A stretch of 64,000 nt of DNA from Bacteroidia bacterium (GTDB lineage: Bacteria > Bacteroidota > Bacteroidia > Bacteroidales > Prolixibacteraceae), in contig JAPLDS010000052.1 in assembly GCA_026391295.1 (NCBI GenBank), forward strand, positions 18,209 to 82,208, written 5' to 3'. The notes below the pieces were generated by a model. It was not told the origin of the DNA. It saw nothing but the letters and a program-made list of their open reading frames with translations, and did no database searches. Position 1 is the stretch's first letter. Every line of letters begins with the position of its first letter. Below are positions 30,197 through 39,650 of this stretch, piece by piece. Made by a program: the position numbers and the translations under genes.

Positions 30197-30302
30197 TTAT
30201 GACGAAAAGTCCAAATTTCAAATAGCAAAATTCAAATGTGCAATAATTTATATTTATTTTCACTTTGCCTTTTGATATTTGAATCTTGCATTTTGATTTT
30301 TT
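30197..30302. repeat. AT-rich imperfect inverted repeat (gcaaaattcaaat ... atttgaatcttgcattttg)
   Basis: aaatagcaaaattcaaatgtgcaa pairs imperfectly with tttgccttttgatatttgaatcttgcattttg. Confidence 0.55.
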
Positions 30303-30345
30303 ATCTGCAGACTTTGTACCTTGAATTTCTTTCTAAACTAAACAT

Positions 30346-32724
30346 ATGAAAACTTTTCTTTCTCGCTTATTCCTCCTAATTTTTTTGCTGGCCGCAGGAA
30401 TTCAATATTCTGCCCAGGCTCAGTCCGATAAAGCGACTGACCATGTCAATCCATTGTTAGGGACCGACTTTTTCGGACATACTTATCCAGGTGCTGCCTT
30501 GCCTTTTGCAATGGTTCATCTCAGTCCAGATATGAATACTCAGGGCTGGACCTACTGCGCTGGATATATCTATTCCGACAACTCCATTATGGGCTTTAGT
30601 CATACCCACTGGAGCGGTGTGGGGATGGTGAATGGGGGCGAAGTCTTGCTAATGCCTAATGTTGGCGATAAGTTGCATACGACACCAGGTGCTCCTGAGA
30701 ATCCAGGCGAAGGATATCGTTCGCGCTTTGATCATGCGGATGAAGTGGCTTCTCCGGGGTATTACTCCGTTGTGCTTAAAGATTACAAGGTCAAGGTTGA
30801 GCTAACAGCCACTAAGCGAGCTGGATTTCATCGGTATACTTTCCCAAAAGCTAATAATGCGCGGGTGATCTTAGATTTAGGTCATCAGATAGGGGAGAAT
30901 AAATCGGAGCAATTATCTGAGTTGCGAATTATTGAAAATAAACGAATCGAAGGGGTGAAAAGCGCTGGACTAGGAAAAGTTTATTTTGTTGCTGAGTTTA
31001 GTAAGCCATTTGCCTATTATGGAACATTTGATAATGATCTAAAAACACCAGAATCTGGCGGTAGCATCTGGCCATATAAAAATGGGGAAGTGGGTAAAAA
31101 TATTGGAGCCTTCGTAAATTTCAAGACTACTGAAAACGAACAGATTTTAGTGAAAGTTGGAATTAGCTATACTAGTCTTGAGGGTGCTCGTAACAACCTA
31201 CATACTGAGATTCCAAATTGCGATTTTGATGGGATCCGTGGCGCTGCGCAAAAAACGTGGGAGAGTGAGCTGTCACGCGTTAAGATTGATGGTGCAACAG
31301 ACGATCAAAAGGAGATATTCTATTCCGCACTTTATCACTCTTTGTTAGCTGAATATATTTCGCAAGATGTGGATGGTAAGTATTATGGTTCCGATAAAAA
31401 AATTCATGAGGCAAAAGGGTATGATTTCTATGGCTCATTCTCTTGCTGGGATACCTATCGTTCGCAGCATCCTTTGTTGACCGTTATCGCTCCCGACCAC
31501 GTGAATGATATTGTGAAGTCGATCGTTGCCAAGACGAAAGACTACGGCTGGTTGCCTGCTCAGCATTTTATGAATTTATTTGGAGAGACTATGGTTGGCG
31601 ATCATCTTATTCCAATTATTGTAGATGCTTATATCAAAGGTTTCCACGATTTTGATGTTGAATTTATTTATAAAGCGATGCGCACCAAGGCCTTAGAAGA
31701 ACCAAAGCCTCCTGTGCCTCATCATGCGGGTCGTTCAGGCTTGAAATATTATATTGAGCTTGGCTACACGCCGGTGGATAAAGTTACGGAGTCGGTGCCG
31801 AATACCTTGGAGCTTGCTTACGACGATTGGTGTATTGCTCAGTTAGCGCAGGCCTTGGGTAAAAAAGAAGACTATGCGTTGTTTATGAAACGGGCCTCTA
31901 ACTATCAAAATCTTTGGGAGCCAAAATCAAAGTTTATGCGCCCTAAGCTTACCGATGGAAATTGGTTGGAACCATTAAATGGTCGCGAGCAGGAGATTGT
32001 TAAAGTTGGCGAGCATTCATATTATAAATATTTTGATCCATTGTTGGTTGGAAAACGACCAAGTCGCCACTATACCGAATCAAATGCATGGCAATATATC
32101 TGGTCAGTACAGCATGATGTAAAAGGTTTGATAAATTTATTTGGAGGTAACAAAGCATTTACCGCGAAGCTCGATACCTTCTTTCAGATGAGTCCGAATA
32201 TTTCTGCTCCGAAATATGTTGGTGTGGTAGGTACGATTGGTCAATATGTTCATGGCAATCAGCCATCTCATCATGTCTCCTATCTGTATGATTTTGCTGG
32301 TGAGCCTTGGAAGACACAGAAATGGGCTCGGGAAGTCACTGTTGAGCTATACCGCAGTGGCCCTGGCGGAATTTGTGGTAATGAAGATATGGGCTCACTT
32401 TCGTCGTGGTATGTTTTAAGTGCGATGGGTATTTATCCGGTTACGCCGGGTAGTCCGTATTATGCCATTGGTAGTCCATTGTTTGGCAGCGCCACTATAA
32501 AGGTTGGTAATGGAAAGACCTTTGTGATCGAAACGCATAATAATTCAGCAGAGAATAAATATATCCAGTCGGCGAAACTTAATGGCAAGCCCTTAAACAA
32601 AACATGGCTGTCATACAAAGAAATTACCGACGGTGGAAAAGTCCAATTTGAGATGGGACCAACACCGAATAAAAACTGGGGAAGCAAACCGCAAGATGCT
32701 CCTCCTTCGATGAGTGTACGTTAA
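30346..32724 (+). CDS. Glycoside hydrolase family 92-like (alpha-mannosidase family)
   Basis: DHVNPLLGTDFFGHTYPGAALPFAMVHLSPDM, GFSHTHWSGVGM, FYGSFSCWDTYRSQHPLLTVIAP, ESNAWQYIWSVQHDV, GNQPSHHVSYLYDFAGEPWKTQ, GICGNEDMGSLSSWYVLSAMGIYPVTPG: GH92 signature. Confidence 0.96.
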   Translation: MKTFLSRLFLLIFLLAAGIQYSAQAQSDKATDHVNPLLGTDFFGHTYPGAALPFAMVHLSPDMNTQGWTYCAGYIYSDNSIMGFSHTHWSGVGMVNGGEVLLMPNVGDKLHTTPGAPENPGEGYRSRFDHADEVASPGYYSVVLKDYKVKVELTATKRAGFHRYTFPKANNARVILDLGHQIGENKSEQLSELRIIENKRIEGVKSAGLGKVYFVAEFSKPFAYYGTFDNDLKTPESGGSIWPYKNGEVGKNIGAFVNFKTTENEQILVKVGISYTSLEGARNNLHTEIPNCDFDGIRGAAQKTWESELSRVKIDGATDDQKEIFYSALYHSLLAEYISQDVDGKYYGSDKKIHEAKGYDFYGSFSCWDTYRSQHPLLTVIAPDHVNDIVKSIVAKTKDYGWLPAQHFMNLFGETMVGDHLIPIIVDAYIKGFHDFDVEFIYKAMRTKALEEPKPPVPHHAGRSGLKYYIELGYTPVDKVTESVPNTLELAYDDWCIAQLAQALGKKEDYALFMKRASNYQNLWEPKSKFMRPKLTDGNWLEPLNGREQEIVKVGEHSYYKYFDPLLVGKRPSRHYTESNAWQYIWSVQHDVKGLINLFGGNKAFTAKLDTFFQMSPNISAPKYVGVVGTIGQYVHGNQPSHHVSYLYDFAGEPWKTQKWAREVTVELYRSGPGGICGNEDMGSLSSWYVLSAMGIYPVTPGSPYYAIGSPLFGSATIKVGNGKTFVIETHNNSAENKYIQSAKLNGKPLNKTWLSYKEITDGGKVQFEMGPTPNKNWGSKPQDAPPSMSVR

Positions 32725-32730
32725 TCTCAT

Positions 32731-32767
32731 TCATAAAAAAAGCCCCAGTCAGGGGCTTTTTTTATGA
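32731..32767. terminator. Bidirectional rho-independent terminator between convergent genes
   Basis: tcataaaaaaagcccc-agtca-ggggctttttttatga: perfect 16-bp inverted repeat with A-run and T-run on either side. Confidence 0.93.
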
Positions 32768-32786
32768 AGTGAATTCTGGTTAAACC

Positions 32787-33824
32787 TTATTTTACAATTG
32801 GAGTTAACACAAGATTCCGATATGATACCTTACCGTGATCTCCTTGAAGATAGATAGGACCAGGGGTAAATACATCTGATTTCATCGCACCTCCAGTTGG
32901 GCCGAAGATAGGTTGGTTATCGATGATTTTTACTCCATTCAAGATCACCGTGGCATGACGGTCGCATAGGGTGATATCCATCGATTGCCATTCGCCTGCA
33001 GGCTTCTCAGCTGCTGAAGTTGGTGTGATCCGACTATATACAGCGCCCATATTATGCGGGTCAAGCTCGTGTTTGTATGAATCGACTACTTGGACTTCAT
33101 ACATACCACGAAGGTAAACACCACTGTTGCTTCCGGCAGGAACATTGACCTCTAATTTTAAATTGAAATCTTCAAACTCTTGCTCTGTCCGAAGGTTGCC
33201 ATAGCTTACATGAGCCCCTTCAACTTGAACAGGATCATTGGAAAGCAAACCGTTTGAAACAGAGAAGCCATTTTTCTGCTTGTCATTGATCAGTTTCCAG
33301 CCACTAAGATCTTTCCCATTAAACAAGGTTGTTGGAGTTCCAAACTTCACTTTTGATAAGTCAGGAGCAGGAGGTGGCGCTGGTAATTTTGTTCCACTAA
33401 ATGCCGTAGAATCAACTCCAGTTCCATCACGATGAGGGTTGTAGATATACCCAACAATCTTATCGCCTTGTCTTTTTACTTCAAGCCAATTGGTAACTTG
33501 ATGCGAGCGTAAAGCTTCGTTCTTCTCGTTTTTTGTCCGAATAACTTTGTCTCCTCTCTCGACAATCAGCGAATTATTATGCAAGTAAACATTAGCCACT
33601 GGCACGACACTTCCTCCACCCCAAAGTAGGTCGGCATCGATATAGCCCTTCTCTTGACGGACTTCCAGCCATCCCACAGAGCCTCCTTTGATGTCGATCG
33701 TCCACTGACCAAAGAACTCATTTACTTCAATTTTTTTTGCTGCTGCAACTTTCGGTTTGAAATTGCAAGAAGTCAAAGACAATGCTGCCAACACGACTCC
33801 TAGATAGATAAATTTAGCTTTCAT
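32787..33824 (-). CDS. DUF1080 (3-keto-disaccharide hydrolase-like) lipoprotein; start at MKAKF preferred over ORF start 33929
   Basis: MKAKFIYLGVVLAALSLTSCNF lipoprotein signal; TLFNGKDLSGWKLIND...GSNSGVYLRGMYEVQVVDSY...GEWQSMDITLCDRHATVILNGVKIIDN. Confidence 0.9.
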   Translation of the reverse strand: MKAKFIYLGVVLAALSLTSCNFKPKVAAAKKIEVNEFFGQWTIDIKGGSVGWLEVRQEKGYIDADLLWGGGSVVPVANVYLHNNSLIVERGDKVIRTKNEKNEALRSHQVTNWLEVKRQGDKIVGYIYNPHRDGTGVDSTAFSGTKLPAPPPAPDLSKVKFGTPTTLFNGKDLSGWKLINDKQKNGFSVSNGLLSNDPVQVEGAHVSYGNLRTEQEFEDFNLKLEVNVPAGSNSGVYLRGMYEVQVVDSYKHELDPHNMGAVYSRITPTSAAEKPAGEWQSMDITLCDRHATVILNGVKIIDNQPIFGPTGGAMKSDVFTPGPIYLQGDHGKVSYRNLVLTPIVK

Positions 33825-33975
33825 TGATTTAAAAATTAGTTTGTAAAATTTAAACTGACAGGATAAATAATTAGTTTTGAGGCAGGTTATTCGGCTATTC
33901 AATAATACCACATATTTGTAATATATCAAACTTCTTAATGATAATTCCTTCGCTGTTTTTTCGTTCGAAATCTAT

Positions 33976-33983
33976 TAAATTTG
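33976..33983 (+). promoter_or_regulatory. Putative -7 element TAAATTTG upstream of the TPR gene
   Basis: Matches TAnnTTTG, ~60 nt upstream of the ORF start. Confidence 0.3.
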
Positions 33984-34041
33984 GAGTGCTTAAACTTCAG
34001 GAAAAATAAATAGGTTAAACATTTTACCTATCCTTGTTGTA

Positions 34042-35265
34042 GTGATTACAGAAGATAAGGTTCCCTCGTCTTTTAAAGAATATTGCAGTTTAATTATGGA
34101 ACAAAATATCGATTATATAGCCCTTAGTGAAAACGGAAACAAAAAGTTTACCGACGAAGATTACCCAGGAGCTATCTTAGATTACACTCAAGCTATCGCG
34201 CTAAATTCGAATGATGCTGAGCTTTACTATAACCGTGGCAACGCGAAATACAATTTAAATGATTTTTTCGGTGCTATTGCCGACTATAATGTGGCACTCG
34301 AGATTGACTCTGGCTACGACATGGTATACAATAATAGGGGAAATGCAAAGAATGCTTTGAACGATTATCGAGGAGCTATTGCTGATTATTCTGCTGCTAT
34401 AACCGCCGATGCAGAGGATGCCACTGCGCTTTATAATAGAGGTTTTGCGAAGAATAGCATTGAAGATTTTAGAGGGGCAGTCATTGATTTTACTGCAGCT
34501 ATTGCAATCGATCCGATGCATATTGAGGCTTATTACAATCGAGGGGTAAGCAATTTTTTCTTGCGGAATTATAAAAGTGCCATCACCGATTATTCAAAAG
34601 TCATCTCCTTGGAGCCATACGATTCAATGGCATTTTGTAGTAGGGGATTGGCCCGAAAAGGGTTAGATGATTTCGATGGATCGATCCGTGATTTTACGAT
34701 GGCTATTGATCTTAATGGAGAGGATGTTGTTTCGTATTACAATAGAGCGTTAGCAAAAAATGCCCTATTTGACTATCGAGGTGCAATTGATGATTTCTCT
34801 ATGGTCCTTGTTCTTAGTCCAAAATATACCTTGATCTATAATCTTCGTGGTCATGCCAAAGGTAATCTTCAAGATTATGCAGGAGCCATAGCCGATTATA
34901 CCAAAGTTATAGAGGCGGAGCCAAACGACGTTCTGGCTTGGTCTAGCCGAGGATTTGCGAAAAATGCCATACAAGATTTTAGGGGAGCTGTAGCCGATTA
35001 TACCAAAGTCATCGAGCTAAATTCAACCTATCCCTCCATTTACACCCATCGCGGGAATGCGAAATGCAACCTTAAACTTTATGGTGGAGCAGTAGCTGAT
35101 TTCACTTCTGCTATCCAACTTAATCCTGATGATGCTGAATCGATCTATGCTCGTGGATTAACACGCCTCGATCTGGGACAACAGCATGAGGCAGCGTTAG
35201 ATTTCCAACGAGCTGCTGAGTTGGGTTCTGCGGATGCCATAGAAGCTATTGCGAAATACTGCTAA
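34042..35265 (+). CDS. TPR-repeat protein (about 11 tandem repeats); GTG start at 34042 or ATG at 34096
   Basis: Tandem 34-residue units such as ALYNRGFAKNSIEDFRGAVIDFTAAIAIDPMHIEAYYNRG. Confidence 0.92.
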   Translation: MITEDKVPSSFKEYCSLIMEQNIDYIALSENGNKKFTDEDYPGAILDYTQAIALNSNDAELYYNRGNAKYNLNDFFGAIADYNVALEIDSGYDMVYNNRGNAKNALNDYRGAIADYSAAITADAEDATALYNRGFAKNSIEDFRGAVIDFTAAIAIDPMHIEAYYNRGVSNFFLRNYKSAITDYSKVISLEPYDSMAFCSRGLARKGLDDFDGSIRDFTMAIDLNGEDVVSYYNRALAKNALFDYRGAIDDFSMVLVLSPKYTLIYNLRGHAKGNLQDYAGAIADYTKVIEAEPNDVLAWSSRGFAKNAIQDFRGAVADYTKVIELNSTYPSIYTHRGNAKCNLKLYGGAVADFTSAIQLNPDDAESIYARGLTRLDLGQQHEAALDFQRAAELGSADAIEAIAKYC

Positions 35266-35289
35266 ATAGCATCAAATCATTCGTCTGTC

Positions 35290-37455
35290 TTATTTCTGGA
35301 AGTAACCATGATACCTCCCCATCCAATAGGGAAGTAGGAAATAGGCCCCATCATCTTCATGAGTTCCATTTGAACCTATTATAAACTCTCGTGGATTTGA
35401 ATTCGCCTTCACAATACCTGCCTCTGGCGTAGGAATAATTCGTGTAGCTTGCGCTTTTCTAGAGCGGTCAATAAGCTGGTCGGCTTGCAGATCCCAGCGG
35501 TGACTATTATCCATAGTCCAGGTGATCATATCCATGGGGATAAGCTGAAGTTCCTCTTTGGCAATTGCTATATCACAATCTTTCTTGAGTGCTACACTTG
35601 CGATTATGTTCCATAGCGGAGTTCGATCGGGCTTCGCTGCGTTCCATGCTCGTTGAATACTTGTGGTATAAGTGGGAAGATGTTTAGTGTCTTTTGAATA
35701 AGCAAACAGTGAATAATAAGGAAGGTAGGTTAAGATATCATCTGAGTGGCTATTCTCATATGGAACGGCTCTCTTGGCCTCCAGTGTATTCTCTGCATAG
35801 TGATGCTTTTGAATCAGCATCTGATAAGCCTTTTCAAATTTTTGATCTCCAGTAATGTATACGGCAACTTTTAGGAAGGAGAGTATCTGCAGGGAATTAG
35901 TGCCTCGCTCATACCACCGACCTGGAACATTGTTCAGCGAATCGGGATTCCAAATGGCCCATTGTGTAGGCTTTCCATCGAAGTCAATAAATTGGAAGTT
36001 ATTCGTGATAATATGAGTCATTTCACGGTCAACGAGCCCTTTTATTCGCTTTTTTGTTGGAGCATCTGCAACTAGATCATAAAAAAGTGGAATGGCAAAT
36101 AGATGTCCGGCAAGCTCATCCGAGCTCGCATCATCGAGCCATTGCCACTTCCCATCGGCTGAAGGATGCCATTTTTTTGGATAGGGCGAACGCGACTGGA
36201 TCACGGTATCAGAAGCGGCTGCAAAAGATCGTCCAGGCAACCCGCTGATTCCAGTTGCTGTTTCTAGTCGTTCTAGAGCTTCGTAGCTGTTAATTGCATT
36301 TTTTTTCGCTTCTGGATCTTTAGTGACTGCATATCTAAAGCACTCAGCTGCCAAATAGATTGCCGTCCAGAGTCCATCGTTATCGTTGGTGGTTTTTTTA
36401 CTCGTCGACAAGTCTCCTGGGGTAGTTAATAGCGATTGACTAATTAACCCATATCGGTTGTGGCGCAGGCTGATTCGTTCTTCAAAGACCGAAGCTTTCT
36501 GCTCCAAGGTCATGGGTGTTTGTTTAATCTGACTGATTCCTGAGGGTGTTGCAATCCATACGGTATGCTCGTCCAGTGGAAGTATGTCATTGATTTTATT
36601 GTTTGGCAACCATCTCTTTCCATTGTAATAATGCCATGTTGAATCTTTCTTGATGGCTCCTTTATCGGTTCCAAGCCAGATAGTTTTATTGAAGGAGTGA
36701 ATGGATGTGATTGGACCATAAGGGAGTCCGTCGGCACCTCTTAAAAGCCAATGGTCGCCATCTTTAGCTATACATCCGAGGGCAAAAAGTCCACCAAACA
36801 CCACGTCATTTTTAGCTGTTGTCTCAAGGGCAAAATACTGTCTCTTTAGCCCTTTTGCCATCAGATGGGCATCCATATTAAACCACCCTGCCGCAATTCG
36901 GAGCAAAAGTCCATTATTGGTCGCAACCCATAAATCGCCTTTTTGATCGGCGGCTATAGCATGTACCCTTGACCCCGCTGCAATTGAGACTGAATGCCAC
37001 GAACCATCATAGGTTAAAAGACCATTATTGGTGCCAACATGTAGCACCTTTTCATTCTCCCAGGCTAGACAACTAATGGTATCGTTTTGCGAATTCTCGG
37101 GAAGTTTAAGAAGAACGGTACTATCTCCATTTTGAATAAAATTCTTAGATGCCAGCCATATCTCATTTTTCTTGTCGAGCGTTGCCGTTTCCCAAACAGA
37201 ATGGTTTGGTTTACCTGTCCAACTATTGTTTTGGAAGGAATAAATCCCATTTGACGTAACACAAGTAACTTTTTCCTTTGTTTTGAAAAGCTTTAAAATA
37301 TTCGAAGATGCTAAATCGGGTAATTTTATATCGCTCTTTATCTCTTGTAGATAGGTTTCGTGAACGAGCTTTAAACCCACAGAGGGTTGAGATTTCGTGT
37401 TGAACTGTATTGAAAATACAAGAAGAATACTGCAGATTAATCGATCGATTTTCAT
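35290..37455 (-). CDS. Secreted propeller + alpha-helical domain protein (family member 4)
   Basis: IWLGTDKGAIKKDSTWHYYNGKRWLPNNKINDILP; DNDGLWTAIYLAAECFRYAVTKDPEA; WQWLDDASSDELAGHLFA; HSDDILTYLPYYSLFAY; FLLPYWMGRYHGY. Confidence 0.8.
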   Translation of the reverse strand: MKIDRLICSILLVFSIQFNTKSQPSVGLKLVHETYLQEIKSDIKLPDLASSNILKLFKTKEKVTCVTSNGIYSFQNNSWTGKPNHSVWETATLDKKNEIWLASKNFIQNGDSTVLLKLPENSQNDTISCLAWENEKVLHVGTNNGLLTYDGSWHSVSIAAGSRVHAIAADQKGDLWVATNNGLLLRIAAGWFNMDAHLMAKGLKRQYFALETTAKNDVVFGGLFALGCIAKDGDHWLLRGADGLPYGPITSIHSFNKTIWLGTDKGAIKKDSTWHYYNGKRWLPNNKINDILPLDEHTVWIATPSGISQIKQTPMTLEQKASVFEERISLRHNRYGLISQSLLTTPGDLSTSKKTTNDNDGLWTAIYLAAECFRYAVTKDPEAKKNAINSYEALERLETATGISGLPGRSFAAASDTVIQSRSPYPKKWHPSADGKWQWLDDASSDELAGHLFAIPLFYDLVADAPTKKRIKGLVDREMTHIITNNFQFIDFDGKPTQWAIWNPDSLNNVPGRWYERGTNSLQILSFLKVAVYITGDQKFEKAYQMLIQKHHYAENTLEAKRAVPYENSHSDDILTYLPYYSLFAYSKDTKHLPTYTTSIQRAWNAAKPDRTPLWNIIASVALKKDCDIAIAKEELQLIPMDMITWTMDNSHRWDLQADQLIDRSRKAQATRIIPTPEAGIVKANSNPREFIIGSNGTHEDDGAYFLLPYWMGRYHGYFQK

Positions 37456-37476
37456 CCTGAAAATTTCTTATTAAAC

Positions 37477-39630
37477 CTATTTCTCAATGATCAATCCATG
37501 ATACCTTCCCATCCAATAGGGAAGTAAGAAAAATGCGCCGTCGTCCTCGCCATGGCCATCCGAGCCTGAATCATAGAGATAGGTGTTACTGTTCCATTTT
37601 GATATGCCTCGCTCTGGAGTTGGAATGGGCCTAATTGCTTGTGCCTTGCCAAAACGATCGTTTAACTGGTCTCGGGGTAAATCCCAACGATGACTATTCT
37701 CCATTCGCCAGGTGATTAGATCCATAGGGATTTGTTGAAGCTCCTCAAGGGCAATCTTAAGATCGCAATCTTTTTTGAGCCCAATACTCGAAATGATGTT
37801 CCAGATTGGAATCCGATCGGGTTGCTCAACACGCCAACTGCGTTCGGTACTTTTTATAAATTTTGGCATTAGCTGAGCATCATTGGCATACCGCAGTAAG
37901 GTGTAGTTTGGTAAGAAGGCCAGTTCGTCATCCGAATGGTTGATATCGAAAGGTCCATACATCTTTTGCGGTATCATATTTTCGACATAGTGGTGTTTTT
38001 GTGTCAAGGTCTGATAGGCTTTTTCGAATTTCTGATCCCCGGTAACATGAAGACTCGCCTTTAGGAAGGCCAGTATCTGCATCGAGTTAATCCCTTTTTC
38101 GTACCACCAATTATTTGAGAAGTTTAAGGAGTCAGGAGTCCATACGGCCCAGCGTGTCGCTTTCCCATCGAGGTCTACGAGTTGGAAATTGTGATCAACG
38201 ATGGTTCTCATCAATCTATGGACCAAGCTTTTAACCCGCTCTTTCATCTCAACTTCTGCCACTAAATCAAAAAATAGGGGATAGGCAAACATATGACCAA
38301 CAATCTCGTCGGAGCTGGTATCACCCTTCCATTTCCATTTTTGATCAGGGGTTAAATGCCACTCCCCACCTTTGCCCGTATCTTCATCCGCTGCGGTGAT
38401 TGATCGTGCCGGAAAGCCAGGCATTCCTGTCAGCTTCTCCAGTCGTTCGAGTGCTTCAAATGCTTTATTGGCATTTTTTTTCGCTTCGGGCTCTTTGGTA
38501 ACTGCATATCGGTAGCTCTCTGCCGCTAGATAAATAGCTGTCCACAGTCCATCGTTATCATCTGTTCCAGTCCGACTTGTTGAAAGATCACCTGAAATAC
38601 TTAAGCTAGATCCGCTAACCAATCCATAGCGGTCGTGACGCAGCCTGATTCGCTCTTCAAAGGCTTGTGCTTTTTGCACTAAGGTCATGCTAACCTCTTG
38701 AATCTGATTGATCCCTTTCGAAGTAGCCACCCAGGTGGTATGTTCGTCGAATGGGAGAATATCGTTGGTCTTATTGTCAGAAAGCCATCGTTTTCCATTG
38801 TAGTAATGCCAGGTTTTGTCTCTCTTGATAACACCTTTGTCGGTACCCAGCCAGGTGGCCTCTTTTATTGTTTTAATCACGGTGATTGGTCCATAAGGCA
38901 ATCCATCGGCGCCTCTTAAGAGCCAGTGATTACCATCCGCAGCAATGCATCCAAAAGAGAATAGCCCACCGAATAAAACATCTCCAGCAGTTTTCCCATT
39001 TTGTAAGGCTGAATAATAACGTTTCAGACCGTTGGCCATTAAATCTTCATCTAAGTTAACCCATTGGTTATTCATCCGACGCAAGAGTCCTCCAGTTGAG
39101 GCTGCCCATAAATCACCTTTGGAATCTCTTAAAATTGAGTTTACTCGTTTTCCTGTTGAGCATGGGATCTCTGTCCAGCTGCCATTCCACGAGAGTAATC
39201 GATTTGTTGTTCCAATCCAAAGCGTTTCATTTTCTAGATAGAGACTTACAATGGTGTCTTGAGATGCTGTTTCCGGCAGGGTTAATTTTTTATCCTCACC
39301 CTCTTTTTGAATTGTATTCTGATTGGCAAGCCACACTTTGCCCAGCTTATCTATGGTGGCAGTAAGCCAGCCGGTTCCAGATGGTTTTCCTATCCAAGCT
39401 CCCTTTTCATAGCGAAAAACACCATTGGAGGCAACCGCAATAACCTTGTTCTCCTCCTTGAAGAGCTTAATAATTGTTGATTCAGCTGATTGAGGTAAGG
39501 CAATCTTAGTGCTTATCTCTTGGTAATACTTTCCGCTAATTACTGGCTTAATGGATTGTGCTGCAGCGGTCAAGCAGATTGCAGAAAATAAGATGCTAAT
39601 TAGGCTGGATAAGATGATTCTTCGTTTCAT
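37477..39630 (-). CDS. Secreted propeller + alpha-helical domain protein (family member 5)
   Basis: TWLGTDKGVIKRDKTWHYYNGKRWLSDNKTNDILP; DNDGLWTAIYLAAESYRYAVTKEPEA; WKWKGDTSSDEIVGHMFA; NHSDDELAFLPNYTLLRYA; FLLPYWMGRYHGL; tandem to and highly similar to member 4. Confidence 0.8.
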   Translation of the reverse strand: MKRRIILSSLISILFSAICLTAAAQSIKPVISGKYYQEISTKIALPQSAESTIIKLFKEENKVIAVASNGVFRYEKGAWIGKPSGTGWLTATIDKLGKVWLANQNTIQKEGEDKKLTLPETASQDTIVSLYLENETLWIGTTNRLLSWNGSWTEIPCSTGKRVNSILRDSKGDLWAASTGGLLRRMNNQWVNLDEDLMANGLKRYYSALQNGKTAGDVLFGGLFSFGCIAADGNHWLLRGADGLPYGPITVIKTIKEATWLGTDKGVIKRDKTWHYYNGKRWLSDNKTNDILPFDEHTTWVATSKGINQIQEVSMTLVQKAQAFEERIRLRHDRYGLVSGSSLSISGDLSTSRTGTDDNDGLWTAIYLAAESYRYAVTKEPEAKKNANKAFEALERLEKLTGMPGFPARSITAADEDTGKGGEWHLTPDQKWKWKGDTSSDEIVGHMFAYPLFFDLVAEVEMKERVKSLVHRLMRTIVDHNFQLVDLDGKATRWAVWTPDSLNFSNNWWYEKGINSMQILAFLKASLHVTGDQKFEKAYQTLTQKHHYVENMIPQKMYGPFDINHSDDELAFLPNYTLLRYANDAQLMPKFIKSTERSWRVEQPDRIPIWNIISSIGLKKDCDLKIALEELQQIPMDLITWRMENSHRWDLPRDQLNDRFGKAQAIRPIPTPERGISKWNSNTYLYDSGSDGHGEDDGAFFLLPYWMGRYHGLIIEK

Positions 39631-39650
39631 GGTGTTATTCTTTAGGATTA

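Noticed and set aside
19324-39630. Reg_prop-like proteins as sensory two-component regulators
   Set aside because: No histidine kinase, response regulator or transmembrane output domain in any of the five; the C-terminus is a soluble alpha-helical domain after a signal peptide.
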